Virus record (IMG/VR): IMGVR_UViG_3300009502_000187
Location: 1 to 25,321 of that record
Source of the DNA: a virus
DNA: 25,321 nucleotides
Strand: one strand, 5' to 3'
Positions 11,770 through 19,088 of this stretch are shown one piece after another. Position 1 is the first letter of the stretch. Each line of letters starts with the position of its first letter. The notes beneath the pieces are model-generated. The model was not told the origin of the DNA. It ran no database searches and was given only the letters and a program-made list of their open reading frames with translations. A program made the translations under genes and the position numbers.

Positions 11770-12642
11770 GTGACTACAACAGGAACAAATACTTTAGCCT
11801 CGTATGCTTACAGGGCTAAATTCAAATCAGCAACACTTCAGCAAATTTTAAGAAGGAACTTAATTGCAGAAGCTATTTGCGATGCAGATAGAACAGATAG
11901 TTATTTAATCAAAAATCCATATGGTTCTCAGCCAGTAGCTCAGATTACAGCTATTACAGGAACATACACGATTGATGATTACACAATAACAACCGACAGT
12001 TTAACAGTTAATAACGAAATCAAAGTTGCAAACCAAGTTTATGACTTTGAACAAGTGCTGTTGAACTACGATATGTTTGTTAACAGGGTAAACGAGGAAG
12101 CTTATTGCTTCGCTGCAGCAGTTGACCAACTCGTTCTTAATGGGATGGGGTACTCTTGCACAGGAGCTTATACAACTCCAGTCGGAGGTTTTACAACAGC
12201 TTCAAACGTGTTGACAATTATTGCTAACTTGCAATCAAAAGTTGCCGGTTATGAATCGCAATATAAAGACACATTCTTGGTAGTTGAGAACACTGACTTG
12301 CCTGGTATTCAGATTGCACAGGCCACAAATGGATTCGCCTATGCAGACCAAGCATTAACAAACGGATTGGTTAAGAACATAATGGGAACTGACATTTATG
12401 TTACACGAACAGGAACATTCACAAACTCAGCCATTGGAGCAGTATTAACTTCTCCGCAAATGAGTGGATGCAGATTGTTTGGAGTGAAGAATGTGGTTAC
12501 TTATGCTGAACCAAGAGGTGTACAATTTGAGGAAAAGTCAGTATCAGGAAAGACAGGTAAAGAAGTAGTAACTTGGGGTTATGTCGGATATGCGGTATGG
12601 GCAACCAAGGCTGCATTAATAGTAAAAATAACATTAGCTTAA
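11770..12642 (+). CDS. Major capsid (coat) protein
   Basis: This 290-residue protein follows the scaffold candidate. It has the layout of HK97-fold coat proteins: an N-terminal helical arm (TLASYAYRAKFKSATLQQIL), a beta-strand domain (PVAQITAITGTYTIDDYTIT) and a long spine-helix region (VNRVNEEAYCFAAAVDQLVL). The A domain has LVVENTDLPGIQIAQATNGF, and the C-terminus is rich in strands (GYVGYAVWATKAALIVKITL). It should assemble the icosahedral shell. The start is GTG behind a GGCGG motif. Its stop codon lies within a 9-bp stem (AGCTTAATA) of a complex downstream RNA, which may affect mRNA decay or coupling to the next gene. Confidence 0.83.
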   Translation: MTTTGTNTLASYAYRAKFKSATLQQILRRNLIAEAICDADRTDSYLIKNPYGSQPVAQITAITGTYTIDDYTITTDSLTVNNEIKVANQVYDFEQVLLNYDMFVNRVNEEAYCFAAAVDQLVLNGMGYSCTGAYTTPVGGFTTASNVLTIIANLQSKVAGYESQYKDTFLVVENTDLPGIQIAQATNGFAYADQALTNGLVKNIMGTDIYVTRTGTFTNSAIGAVLTSPQMSGCRLFGVKNVVTYAEPRGVQFEEKSVSGKTGKEVVTWGYVGYAVWATKAALIVKITLA

Positions 12643-12744
12643 TATAACTTTCTCCCTTATCGGGAGAATAAGATAACTTATTAAGCTGACTCCCCGCCGG
12701 ATTTGGCGATGATAAGTTATCCTTTCTCCCTGTAAGGCGAAGGG
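12636..12744 (+). promoter_or_regulatory. Multi-hairpin region after the coat gene with competing pairings
   Basis: Visible stems are: AGCTTAATA (12636-12644) with TATTAAGCT (12679-12687); TTCTCCC (12650-12656) with GGGAGAA (12662-12668); GATAACTTAT (12672-12681) with ATAAGTTATC (12712-12721); and CGCC/GGCG (12695-12708) inside the last. CTTTCTCCCT recurs at 12648 and 12722, so GGGAGAA has two possible partners. The 9- and 10-bp stems share bases and compete. No long T-run follows, so this is more likely mRNA protection, processing or partial attenuation than a simple terminator. Confidence 0.6.
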
Positions 12745-12765
12745 CATTAAACTAACTATAATACT

Positions 12766-13002
12766 ATGGCAGTTACAAGCAGTACCAACCCCAGCGTTGA
12801 AAGAGTAGGACTTCCTGGAGGTGTAATAATTACCGCAGGGACAGCAGGCTATACAGCCGCCTTAATAGCAGGTTTGATAGGAACAGCAGTTGCAATAGGC
12901 AGTGGCGCACAAAATGGTTCAATATATATTTGTACCAGTGCAACTACACCTGGTGTATGGGTAAACGTAGCAGGAACTTGGACACAATTAACGATTAACT
13001 AA
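12766..13002 (+). CDS. 78-residue small virion protein (decoration-like)
   Basis: The protein (MAVTSSTNPSVERVGLPGGV, then a Gly/Ala/Thr/Ile-rich middle and GSIYICTSATTPGVWVNVAG) is short, beta-rich and uncharged. The closing TPGVWVNVAGTWTQLTIN is common at the ends of phage tail or decoration proteins. It follows the coat gene after the structured gap and precedes the connector block, a common place for head-decoration proteins. A TATAAT immediately upstream has no -35 partner and is too close to the ATG to be a promoter. Confidence 0.65.
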   Translation: MAVTSSTNPSVERVGLPGGVIITAGTAGYTAALIAGLIGTAVAIGSGAQNGSIYICTSATTPGVWVNVAGTWTQLTIN

Positions 13003-13019
13003 GAAACTTGTGATTCTTT

Positions 13020-13041
13020 CCAGCTCCTTTATGGGAGTTGG
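13020..13041 (+). promoter_or_regulatory. 8-bp hairpin before the 13057 gene
   Basis: CCAGCTCC (13020-13027) pairs with GGAGTTGG (13034-13041) with one G-U around a 6-base loop. GCAAGGATAACAATT follows and contains AAGGAT, a plausible Shine-Dalgarno for the ATG at 13057. It is one of several stems that precede genes in the 11-14 kb region. Confidence 0.5.
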
Positions 13042-13056
13042 GCAAGGATAACAATT

Positions 13057-13845
13057 ATGGAAGAAACATTCACTATCCAAAGAGTAGTAGATATTGTCCG
13101 TAAGATGAGAAAGGTTACTTATGTTGGACTACCAAACGACCCAGACGATGTAAGACGAGAGGTAACAGATTTAAAGATACTGGAAGATGGAACATTAAGG
13201 GCTTACTTAAAAGGAGAGAAATACCCAGTAAGATTCTTTACACCGCAGGAAACAGTCAATATAGTATCGGTTTATAAAAGGATATTTTCGTCTTTTTTAA
13301 AAAAGGGATTAGTCGGGATAATAATTATCCTTATTAGCCAAAAAGTATGGAGAGAATGGTTTGAAAGAATATTTAATGCTTACCCAATATTGCTGAAAGA
13401 AGAACATTATTCTCAACCAGTAAAAGAAATTAGAAGGATATTAAAAATAGAACCAATATTTAAAGATGCAATAACCTTAATACTTGAGAATGATATGGCT
13501 TATAGATATAGGATGCAGGATATATTAGGGGAAATTAACAAAGTAGCATTTAACAAAAACCCGATTAAAGAACTCAAAAGACTATTAGATTTAATGATTG
13601 AAAGAGATGATGGATATTGCCGGGACATTTGGAAGAAAGCACGAAAGTTTATATGGTTGTTAAGATTTTATGGGTTGAAAGATATTAAGCAGTTTGTCAA
13701 TGATTTGAATATAAAAGAAGTTAAGTTATCAGTTGAAGATATTTATTGGACAAGTATAGTTCCTTCTTATAATTATAGAGGGTTTTCGTATAAAGAGAGA
13801 TTAAAACAATATACGGCGGAAAAAGAGAGTATAGTGAATCAATAG
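13057..13845 (+). CDS. 262-residue helical protein with one hydrophobic segment
   Basis: The N-terminal 70 residues look globular, with beta strands (LKILEDGTLRAYLKGEKYPVRF). Residues 84-94 (GLVGIIIILIS) form a short hydrophobic stretch. The rest is a basic, helical domain rich in Lys, Arg and Ile (VKEIRRILKIEPIFKDAITL, then KNPIKELKRLLDLMIERDDG and KKARKFIWLLRFYGLKDIKQ). The position between head decoration and connector suggests a head-tail or virion-associated protein. The basic helical domain could contact DNA, but that is inference. I do not recognise the family. Its TAG stop is followed by the interleaved RNA stems at 13855. Confidence 0.65.
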   Translation: MEETFTIQRVVDIVRKMRKVTYVGLPNDPDDVRREVTDLKILEDGTLRAYLKGEKYPVRFFTPQETVNIVSVYKRIFSSFLKKGLVGIIIILISQKVWREWFERIFNAYPILLKEEHYSQPVKEIRRILKIEPIFKDAITLILENDMAYRYRMQDILGEINKVAFNKNPIKELKRLLDLMIERDDGYCRDIWKKARKFIWLLRFYGLKDIKQFVNDLNIKEVKLSVEDIYWTSIVPSYNYRGFSYKERLKQYTAEKESIVNQ

Positions 13846-13854
13846 TAAATAATT

Positions 13855-13905
13855 AACCTGTAATTCGTGTGTAGTGCCTTTCTTACAGGTTGGGCATTAC
13901 ACACG
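13855..13905 (+). promoter_or_regulatory. Interleaved 9-bp and 13-bp stems (bistable RNA or pseudoknot)
   Basis: AACCTGTAA (13855-13863) is fully complementary to TTACAGGTT (13883-13891). CGTGTGTAGTGCC (13866-13878) pairs with GGCATTACACACG (13893-13905), with one G-U. The order is a-b-a'-b', with linkers of 2, 4 and 1 bases. Those linkers are too short for both full stems to form together, so the two helices should compete or share a partial pseudoknot. No T-run follows. The element ends 6 bases before an HNH remnant and upstream of the connector gene. Confidence 0.65.
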
Positions 13906-13910
13906 GGTGA

Positions 13911-14066
13911 AAAACAAAAAAAATAGGATGGGCAAACGCAGACCACAAATATTTAAGAAATTTAAGTGATTGGATTTCTTTATGTTCCGAGTGCCACGGT
14001 TATTACGACCGAGTCAACGGATTAAGAAGAAGACTAACAAAAATTTGCCAACAGTACAACCATTAG
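13911..14066 (+). pseudogene. HNH endonuclease remnant (C-terminal part)
   Basis: The frame reads, after a TGA at 13908, KTKKIGWANADHKYLRNLSD followed by WISLCSECHGYYDRVNGLRRRLTK and ends at TAG (14066). WANxDHKYxRNLxDWxxLCxxCHxxYD is the C-terminal half of a common phage HNH family. The usual upstream CxxC knuckle and any ATG, GTG or TTG start are absent, so this is a 51-codon fragment. A 13-codon ORF (ATG at 13928, MGKRRPQIFKKFK) runs in the neighbouring frame and cannot supply the N-terminus without a frameshift. It overlaps the first 97 bases of the connector ORF. Confidence 0.7.
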
Positions 14067-14797
14067 TATTTAGTGATCCCACTAATAAACAAGGAGTTTA
14101 TGAAGATATTTTATTTTTAACTTGTGCCAACACTACATCTTTCCCTAAGAATGATGCAGTTCGCTTGGTTAATTTGGGTTTAGATTCAGTATGCGACCTC
14201 ATACAGACAGTAGATACCAATTGGGCGTTTGAGGATTTAGGTCAGTCAGACTTGCCCATTGGATTAATGGATTTCACCGCCGGACAACAGGATTATGGGA
14301 TTGATAACGACTTTCTTTCTATTAGAGGAGTATGGGAGAATACAACTCCTGGCACAGGTACTGATACTTGGAAGGAATTGACACGACTTGATAAGTCAGT
14401 TTTGAATAGCGACTCTGCTGTTCCTAACCTAATGTTAAACTCTCAACGAGGTTATTGGATAGATGGAAACTCAATATACTTTAAACCTACACCAAGCTCA
14501 ACGACAACAGGTAATAACTCTACTTTTATAGGTTATGGATTTAAGGTTTTATTCCAGAGAGCTATAAACTATATAGCCACAGATGCCACATCAGCTAATC
14601 TTGGTTATTCTCCGCTATTTTACAGATTAGCGGCACTTTATGCTGCAAGAGATTATTGTATGGTAAATAGTTTAGACCAAGTAGATAGGGTTTTACAACA
14701 AATAGCAATTCAGGAACAACGATTAAAACAGAATTACGCAAGAAGAAATAAGACACAAAATAAACGAATGAGTGTCGCACAAGTAAACGATAAATAA
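13982..14797 (+). CDS. Head-tail connector (adaptor) protein, start uncertain
   Basis: From about residue 25 the protein looks genuine: YEDILFLTCANTTSFPKNDA, VRLVNLGLDSVCDLIQTVDT, a beta domain with FTAGQQDYGIDNDFLSIRGV, PNLMLNSQRGYWIDGNSIYF, and a C-terminal helix (FYRLAALYAARDYCMVNSLD, then QVDRVLQQIAIQEQRLKQNY) with a basic tail. A DYC-like helix at the end and a central beta domain are seen in podovirus adaptor proteins that seal the portal and dock the tail. The first residues (MFRVPRLLRPSQRIKKKT) are read from DNA that encodes the HNH remnant in another frame. The original start may instead be TTG at 14045. An in-frame TTG at 13970 is also possible. Confidence 0.72.
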   Translation: MFRVPRLLRPSQRIKKKTNKNLPTVQPLVFSDPTNKQGVYEDILFLTCANTTSFPKNDAVRLVNLGLDSVCDLIQTVDTNWAFEDLGQSDLPIGLMDFTAGQQDYGIDNDFLSIRGVWENTTPGTGTDTWKELTRLDKSVLNSDSAVPNLMLNSQRGYWIDGNSIYFKPTPSSTTTGNNSTFIGYGFKVLFQRAINYIATDATSANLGYSPLFYRLAALYAARDYCMVNSLDQVDRVLQQIAIQEQRLKQNYARRNKTQNKRMSVAQVNDK

Positions 14798-14799
14798 TT

Positions 14800-15717
14800 A
14801 TGCCAACGAAACTATTTTATCCGGTTGCAGGGAGCAATAGTCCAATGGATGGTTATGTTATGCGAAGTGGGGTCAACCAAACTTGGGCTAACATAAGGGC
14901 AGGGGCAGGAACAGCCAGTAGTGCTTCAGGCACAGAACTTACAGTACAAGCTACATCTTCAACCACCAGAAACCAATGGGCGTATATTATAAGGGCTATA
15001 TTGTGTTTTGACACATCATCTTTAACAGCAGGAGCAGTTATATCGTCAGCAACTTTACATTTATATGGTTCTGCAAAAAGAAAAGATACCAACGAATTAG
15101 CAATAAATATATTTACTTCCACACCGGCAAGAACAGCTACAATAGCAGATTCTGATTATAGCCAGTTAGGAAACACGGCCTTGTGTGATACTGCGATTGC
15201 ATACACTACTTGGTCAACGTCAGGATATAACAACTTTGCCTTGAATGCCGCAGGCATATCAGCAATTTCAATAACAGGAGTAACAAAATTAGGACTAAAA
15301 TCAACATTAGATACTTCAGATACGCCACCGACTTGGGTAAGCGACAAGAATGATTATATTTCTGCTTGGGCGGCTGACAAGGGAACTATTTATAAACCAT
15401 ATTTAGAAGTAACATATACAACACCGACTTATACATTAGTTTATACCGCCAGTAATGATGGTAAGATAACAGGATCTACAACCCAAACTGTATATCACGG
15501 AGGAGATGGGACAACGGTAACCGCAGTTAATTATAGATATGCTGATTTTGACGGTTGGTCTGATGGTTACCCAACTGCCGTAAGAACCGATACTAATGTA
15601 GTGGATGACTTATCAGTAACCGCTAATTTTAGCTCAAGATGGGCAAAACCAGGTAAGCATTCAACCACCGTTGTTAAACCTACAAAACATTCAAGTTCTT
15701 GGGTATTAAAAACATAA
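14800..15717 (+). CDS. Virion surface protein with DNRLRE-like and InlB-like repeat domains
   Basis: The first 200 or so residues form a beta-sandwich with DGYVMRSGVNQTWANIRAGA, NQWAYIIRAILCFDTSSLTA and VISSATLHLYGSAK. This matches the pattern of DNRLRE/CBM-like domains (R-x-x-L-x-FDTSxL followed by SATLxLY). Residues of about 210-280 (YTLVYTASNDGKITGSTTQT, FDGWSDGYPTAVRTDTNVVD, LSVTANF) match the InlB B-repeat or bacterial-repeat fold. Both domain types occur in secreted adhesins, so this is probably an exposed tail or head protein that touches the host surface. The Lys/His/Ser-rich end lacks a known function. It begins 2 bases after the connector gene. Confidence 0.7.
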   Translation: MPTKLFYPVAGSNSPMDGYVMRSGVNQTWANIRAGAGTASSASGTELTVQATSSTTRNQWAYIIRAILCFDTSSLTAGAVISSATLHLYGSAKRKDTNELAINIFTSTPARTATIADSDYSQLGNTALCDTAIAYTTWSTSGYNNFALNAAGISAISITGVTKLGLKSTLDTSDTPPTWVSDKNDYISAWAADKGTIYKPYLEVTYTTPTYTLVYTASNDGKITGSTTQTVYHGGDGTTVTAVNYRYADFDGWSDGYPTAVRTDTNVVDDLSVTANFSSRWAKPGKHSTTVVKPTKHSSSWVLKT

Positions 15718-15718
15718 A

Positions 15719-16120
15719 ATGGAAAATAACCGACTATTAGAAAATAGAATAACGGCATTGGAAAAGAAACTATCTTATCCGATAGATATCAATTTTCAAA
15801 AAGTACTTGAACAGGTTAATTTTAATGTATTTAAAGTTGCTATGCTAAAGGGTGGATTTATTTATGCAGGGAGTAGCGATACCTTGCCTGGAAGTTGGAA
15901 AATTGAAAACATCGGTGTTGGTAACGGACACTTTAGAATCACACATAATTTAAAAACATCAAAATATATAGTAGTTGCAACCCCGATAGATAACGGCGGA
16001 GTAGTTTCTGGCATAACTACAACCACCGCCGTAAATAGTTTTGATATTTTTACATATACATCAACAACATTTGTTACCCCGATTAATGCAGATTTTAATT
16101 TTATTTTAATAAAAATATGA
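15719..16120 (+). CDS. 133-residue tail-associated protein
   Basis: The N-terminus (MENNRLLENRITALEKKLSY) is a short coiled coil. The rest is a beta domain with LKGGFIYAGSSDTLPGSWKI, FRITHNLKTSKYIVVATPID and a final FNFILIKI strand. ITHNLxTxxYxVxATP is a pattern seen in phage fibre and baseplate-type proteins, so a trimeric tail-associated protein is likely. It starts 1 base after the previous stop and its TGA overlaps the next ATG (16117), so the two are coupled. Confidence 0.68.
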   Translation: MENNRLLENRITALEKKLSYPIDINFQKVLEQVNFNVFKVAMLKGGFIYAGSSDTLPGSWKIENIGVGNGHFRITHNLKTSKYIVVATPIDNGGVVSGITTTTAVNSFDIFTYTSTTFVTPINADFNFILIKI

Positions 16121-17889
16121 AAATAACAATCCCAAATCAACAAACTTCAACTTGGGTACAACCTAATAAAGGAGAACTTTTAGGGAGTTTATGGGCTTCG
16201 TGGAATTTAGATTTATTATCAAATCCTGGGAAGATTAGGATTTCTCCTAAAACTATTCCTACACTTATACCATTGGATTCAGGTGTTGGGGCTATCACTG
16301 ACACACCTTTTGCATTTGTACAATCTGTCGCTGAGGGTAGTAAGAAATGGTACGCACTATGTGGCAGGGAGATATATAGTTTGATTACAGGAACTTGGAC
16401 CTTAATGTCTACTGGTGCAACCGGTAATGTGTATAGTTCTGATATTTGTGATTTTAACAATGGATTAGTATTTTCTTTGGGGGCGAGTGTAAGTTATTTA
16501 AAAAACACCTGGACTCACACTTGGAATAGTATAACCTTATTATCTGGTGCAGGATATGGAGGATTATCGCATCCTGTATGCAATGGATTTAATAATTTAC
16601 TTTTAATAGGAAATGGGAATAATATAGTTTCAGTTGATGTATCAGATAATGTTAATGCTACGGCAGTAATTTTACCTACTACTTATTGGGTAGAATGGAT
16701 TAAGAGTTCATCCACTGAATACTGGATAGGAACTAAAAATGCTTTGGGCGGTGAAGCTAAAGTATTCTTTTGGGATGGTTATTCTGAAAACTATAATTAT
16801 GCATATAATATTCCTTCACAATTCTGTTTTTCAGGGGTTATAGGCAGAGATGGAGTGCCTTATGTAACTAATGCTTACGGACAACTATTAAGATTTAATG
16901 GTTCAGCTTTTGTAGAGGTCGGTAAATTACCTGTTGCGAACTTTAAGCAGTATCAATTAGCCGGAGCAACTCCAATATCATCTGATGGGTTTGCACCTAT
17001 ACATAGAAATGGAATGGCAGTTGTTGAGGATGAGATACTTATACTTGTTAATTCAGGATTAAACTCCACTAATAGCAAACTATTAGAAAATCAGTTATCA
17101 GGTATTTGGTGCTATTCAGAAGATAACGGCCTGTATCACAGATTTTCTATAACCAAGAATGACGGCGCACACGCTTATGATTATGGTTCACCTGAAATAA
17201 ATATCGCAGGGGCATTATTTCCTTTGCCTAAGAATGATGGTTCGTTCTACGCAGGAGCTTCAGTATATTCAAACTTAAGTGGAACAGGAGCGATAAACAC
17301 ACTTTCAACGCTTGATACAACAGACACTACTGCCAAGATGGGGTATTTTATTACAACACAATTTTATACACAGGAAGTGCAAGAGAATTGGCAGAAAGTA
17401 GCTTTGCTTTTAAAACCTTTATTAAGTGCTTCAGATTATATAACTATAAAATATAGGGCAATGGGTTTAGATCCATTAGGCAGGACAATGAAAAAGTATG
17501 ACGACTTAGCAGCACAAGCAGTTATAACAGGGACTTGGGATTCAACTGCTTCATTCACAGTAACTTCAACAACTGGATTGAATATAGGAGACGAGATAGA
17601 GATTCTATCTGGTATTGGTTCGGGATTGTCAACTTCTATCACTAATATTGTCGGGACAACCATAACTATTGAAAGTGCTTTTGCGGCGGCAACTGGTACA
17701 TTTACTTTTAGGAACGAGGGATGGACTAAAATAGATACGATACAAGATTTAGTAACAATGAATAAAAAGTTTCCAATTGCATTAAATACTACTTGGGTAC
17801 AATTTAAGGTGATAATGTGTGGTTCTGGAAATAGTCCAGAGATTGATAAGTTAATAAGTATTAGTGATGTACAATTAAAAGCAATTTAA
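16117..17889 (+). CDS. Tail nozzle-like beta-propeller protein
   Basis: The 590-residue protein has repeated beta-blade-like segments with Trp and Gly (PFAFVQSVAEGSKKWYALCG, ICDFNNGLVFSLGASVSYLK, GFNNLLLIGNGNNIVSVDVS, YWVEWIKSSSTEYWIGTKNA, GRDGVPYVTNAYGQLLRFNG), then a C-terminal beta region with MGYFITTQFYTQEVQENWQK. This alternation resembles the propeller of podovirus tail nozzle proteins such as T7 gp12. It would cap the short tail and hold the exit channel. It directly follows connector and tail-associated genes with an ATGA overlap. The sequence match is structural in kind only, so the specific name is tentative. Confidence 0.65.
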   Translation: MKITIPNQQTSTWVQPNKGELLGSLWASWNLDLLSNPGKIRISPKTIPTLIPLDSGVGAITDTPFAFVQSVAEGSKKWYALCGREIYSLITGTWTLMSTGATGNVYSSDICDFNNGLVFSLGASVSYLKNTWTHTWNSITLLSGAGYGGLSHPVCNGFNNLLLIGNGNNIVSVDVSDNVNATAVILPTTYWVEWIKSSSTEYWIGTKNALGGEAKVFFWDGYSENYNYAYNIPSQFCFSGVIGRDGVPYVTNAYGQLLRFNGSAFVEVGKLPVANFKQYQLAGATPISSDGFAPIHRNGMAVVEDEILILVNSGLNSTNSKLLENQLSGIWCYSEDNGLYHRFSITKNDGAHAYDYGSPEINIAGALFPLPKNDGSFYAGASVYSNLSGTGAINTLSTLDTTDTTAKMGYFITTQFYTQEVQENWQKVALLLKPLLSASDYITIKYRAMGLDPLGRTMKKYDDLAAQAVITGTWDSTASFTVTSTTGLNIGDEIEILSGIGSGLSTSITNIVGTTITIESAFAAATGTFTFRNEGWTKIDTIQDLVTMNKKFPIALNTTWVQFKVIMCGSGNSPEIDKLISISDVQLKAI

Positions 17890-17903
17890 AGGCGTAAAAA
17901 TAT

Positions 17904-19085
17904 ATGGCAACAAACATACCAATTAATGCTCCAGGTCAACCAGGATATGATAATTCTGCTTATAACCCTAACAACGACCCAACCTATAAAGGATCTATGA
18001 GTGCTACTGCTTTGAGTAATCCTATCAAACCTGCAGATACGCAGTCTATTTATGCTGATATGCAAACAAAGTTAGGAGCGATACACGACAGTTTAAATAG
18101 TTATATTGCCGCTAATAATCCTGCACCGACAACTAATACAACTGATACTGGTATATCTCCTGATATGAAAGCTATTTTAAATAGTTACGTTCCACCGACT
18201 CAACCAGATTACGCCGGAGCCGAAACTACCGCCGGAATACCCGACAAACAAAAAACAGTTAATGATTTAACTGCTCAAATAAACGCTTTTAATGCTAATC
18301 AACAGGTGCAGGAACTTAAAATGAAGAACGAAGGTATAAGCAACGGTGCTATTCAGGGTAGGGATTTTGCCTTAGAAAGGCAAAACGCCATTGCAGTTTT
18401 ACCATTACAAGCACAATTATCCGCCGCACAAGGTGATTTAACTACCGCTACTGCACACTTAGATAAACTGTTTGGCTATCAACAGGATTATGCTAAAGCG
18501 ATGATGGATTTTAATAATAAGAAAATAGATGCAGTTTATAATTATGCAACGAAAAAAGAGCAAGATGCTTTAGATGCTAAAAAGGTTACTGATGCACAAG
18601 CATTTACTACCCTACAGAATAATCTCAACCAGGCACAAACTTGGGCTACTACAGCTATCTCTCAAAGACAGGGTGATTTAGCTTCAAAAATTATGGCATT
18701 AGATCCAAAAGCAACTGATTATCAAACTAAGTTAGGTACATTAGCAGGGCAGATTAAACCTAATGCGGTATCAACATCTAATACTACATTTACTTCCGGT
18801 GGAAAAACTATATCAGATTCAGCTATTGTTGCAGGACAATCTAAATTGAACACAAGTAGGGGAGGAGACGGGTATGCTAATTCAGGTACTTATTTAACAA
18901 TGTTAGATTTGTGGAGTAAGGATGGAATGGATATAAATGATTTTTTCAAGAAATATCCTCCAAAAATATACTTGAACCCAAAGGATGCGAGTATCCCACA
19001 ATATATTAAAGATATGTTAAAAGCGAATAACGGATTAAATATCTCATCGGAAGATATAAGTGGAGCATTAAACAATAATCAATAA
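17904..19085 (+). CDS. Internal virion or ejection protein with coiled coil
   Basis: The 393-residue protein has a disordered N-terminus rich in Asn, Pro and Thr (residues 1-105). A long helical coiled-coil region (about 110-265) follows, with VNDLTAQINAFNANQQVQEL, ERQNAIAVLPLQAQLSAAQG and YQQDYAKAMMDFNNKKIDAV. The C-terminal domain is compact (GDGYANSGTYLTMLDLWSKD, YLNPKDASIPQYIKDMLKAN). Such proteins lie before the giant internal protein in podovirus-like phages and are thought to be ejected with the DNA. There is a 14-base gap with AAAGGCG upstream and 3 bases to the next gene. The enzymatic function, if any, is not visible. Confidence 0.65.
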   Translation: MATNIPINAPGQPGYDNSAYNPNNDPTYKGSMSATALSNPIKPADTQSIYADMQTKLGAIHDSLNSYIAANNPAPTTNTTDTGISPDMKAILNSYVPPTQPDYAGAETTAGIPDKQKTVNDLTAQINAFNANQQVQELKMKNEGISNGAIQGRDFALERQNAIAVLPLQAQLSAAQGDLTTATAHLDKLFGYQQDYAKAMMDFNNKKIDAVYNYATKKEQDALDAKKVTDAQAFTTLQNNLNQAQTWATTAISQRQGDLASKIMALDPKATDYQTKLGTLAGQIKPNAVSTSNTTFTSGGKTISDSAIVAGQSKLNTSRGGDGYANSGTYLTMLDLWSKDGMDINDFFKKYPPKIYLNPKDASIPQYIKDMLKANNGLNISSEDISGALNNNQ

Positions 19086-19088
19086 ACT

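Noticed and set aside
12757-12762. TATAAT before the 78-residue gene considered as a promoter
   Set aside because: There is no -35 match at 16-18 bases and the ATG is only 3 bases downstream.
13855-13905. Intrinsic terminator considered for the 13-bp stem
   Set aside because: It is followed by an A-rich run, not T, on the plus strand, and no minus-strand genes are nearby to terminate.
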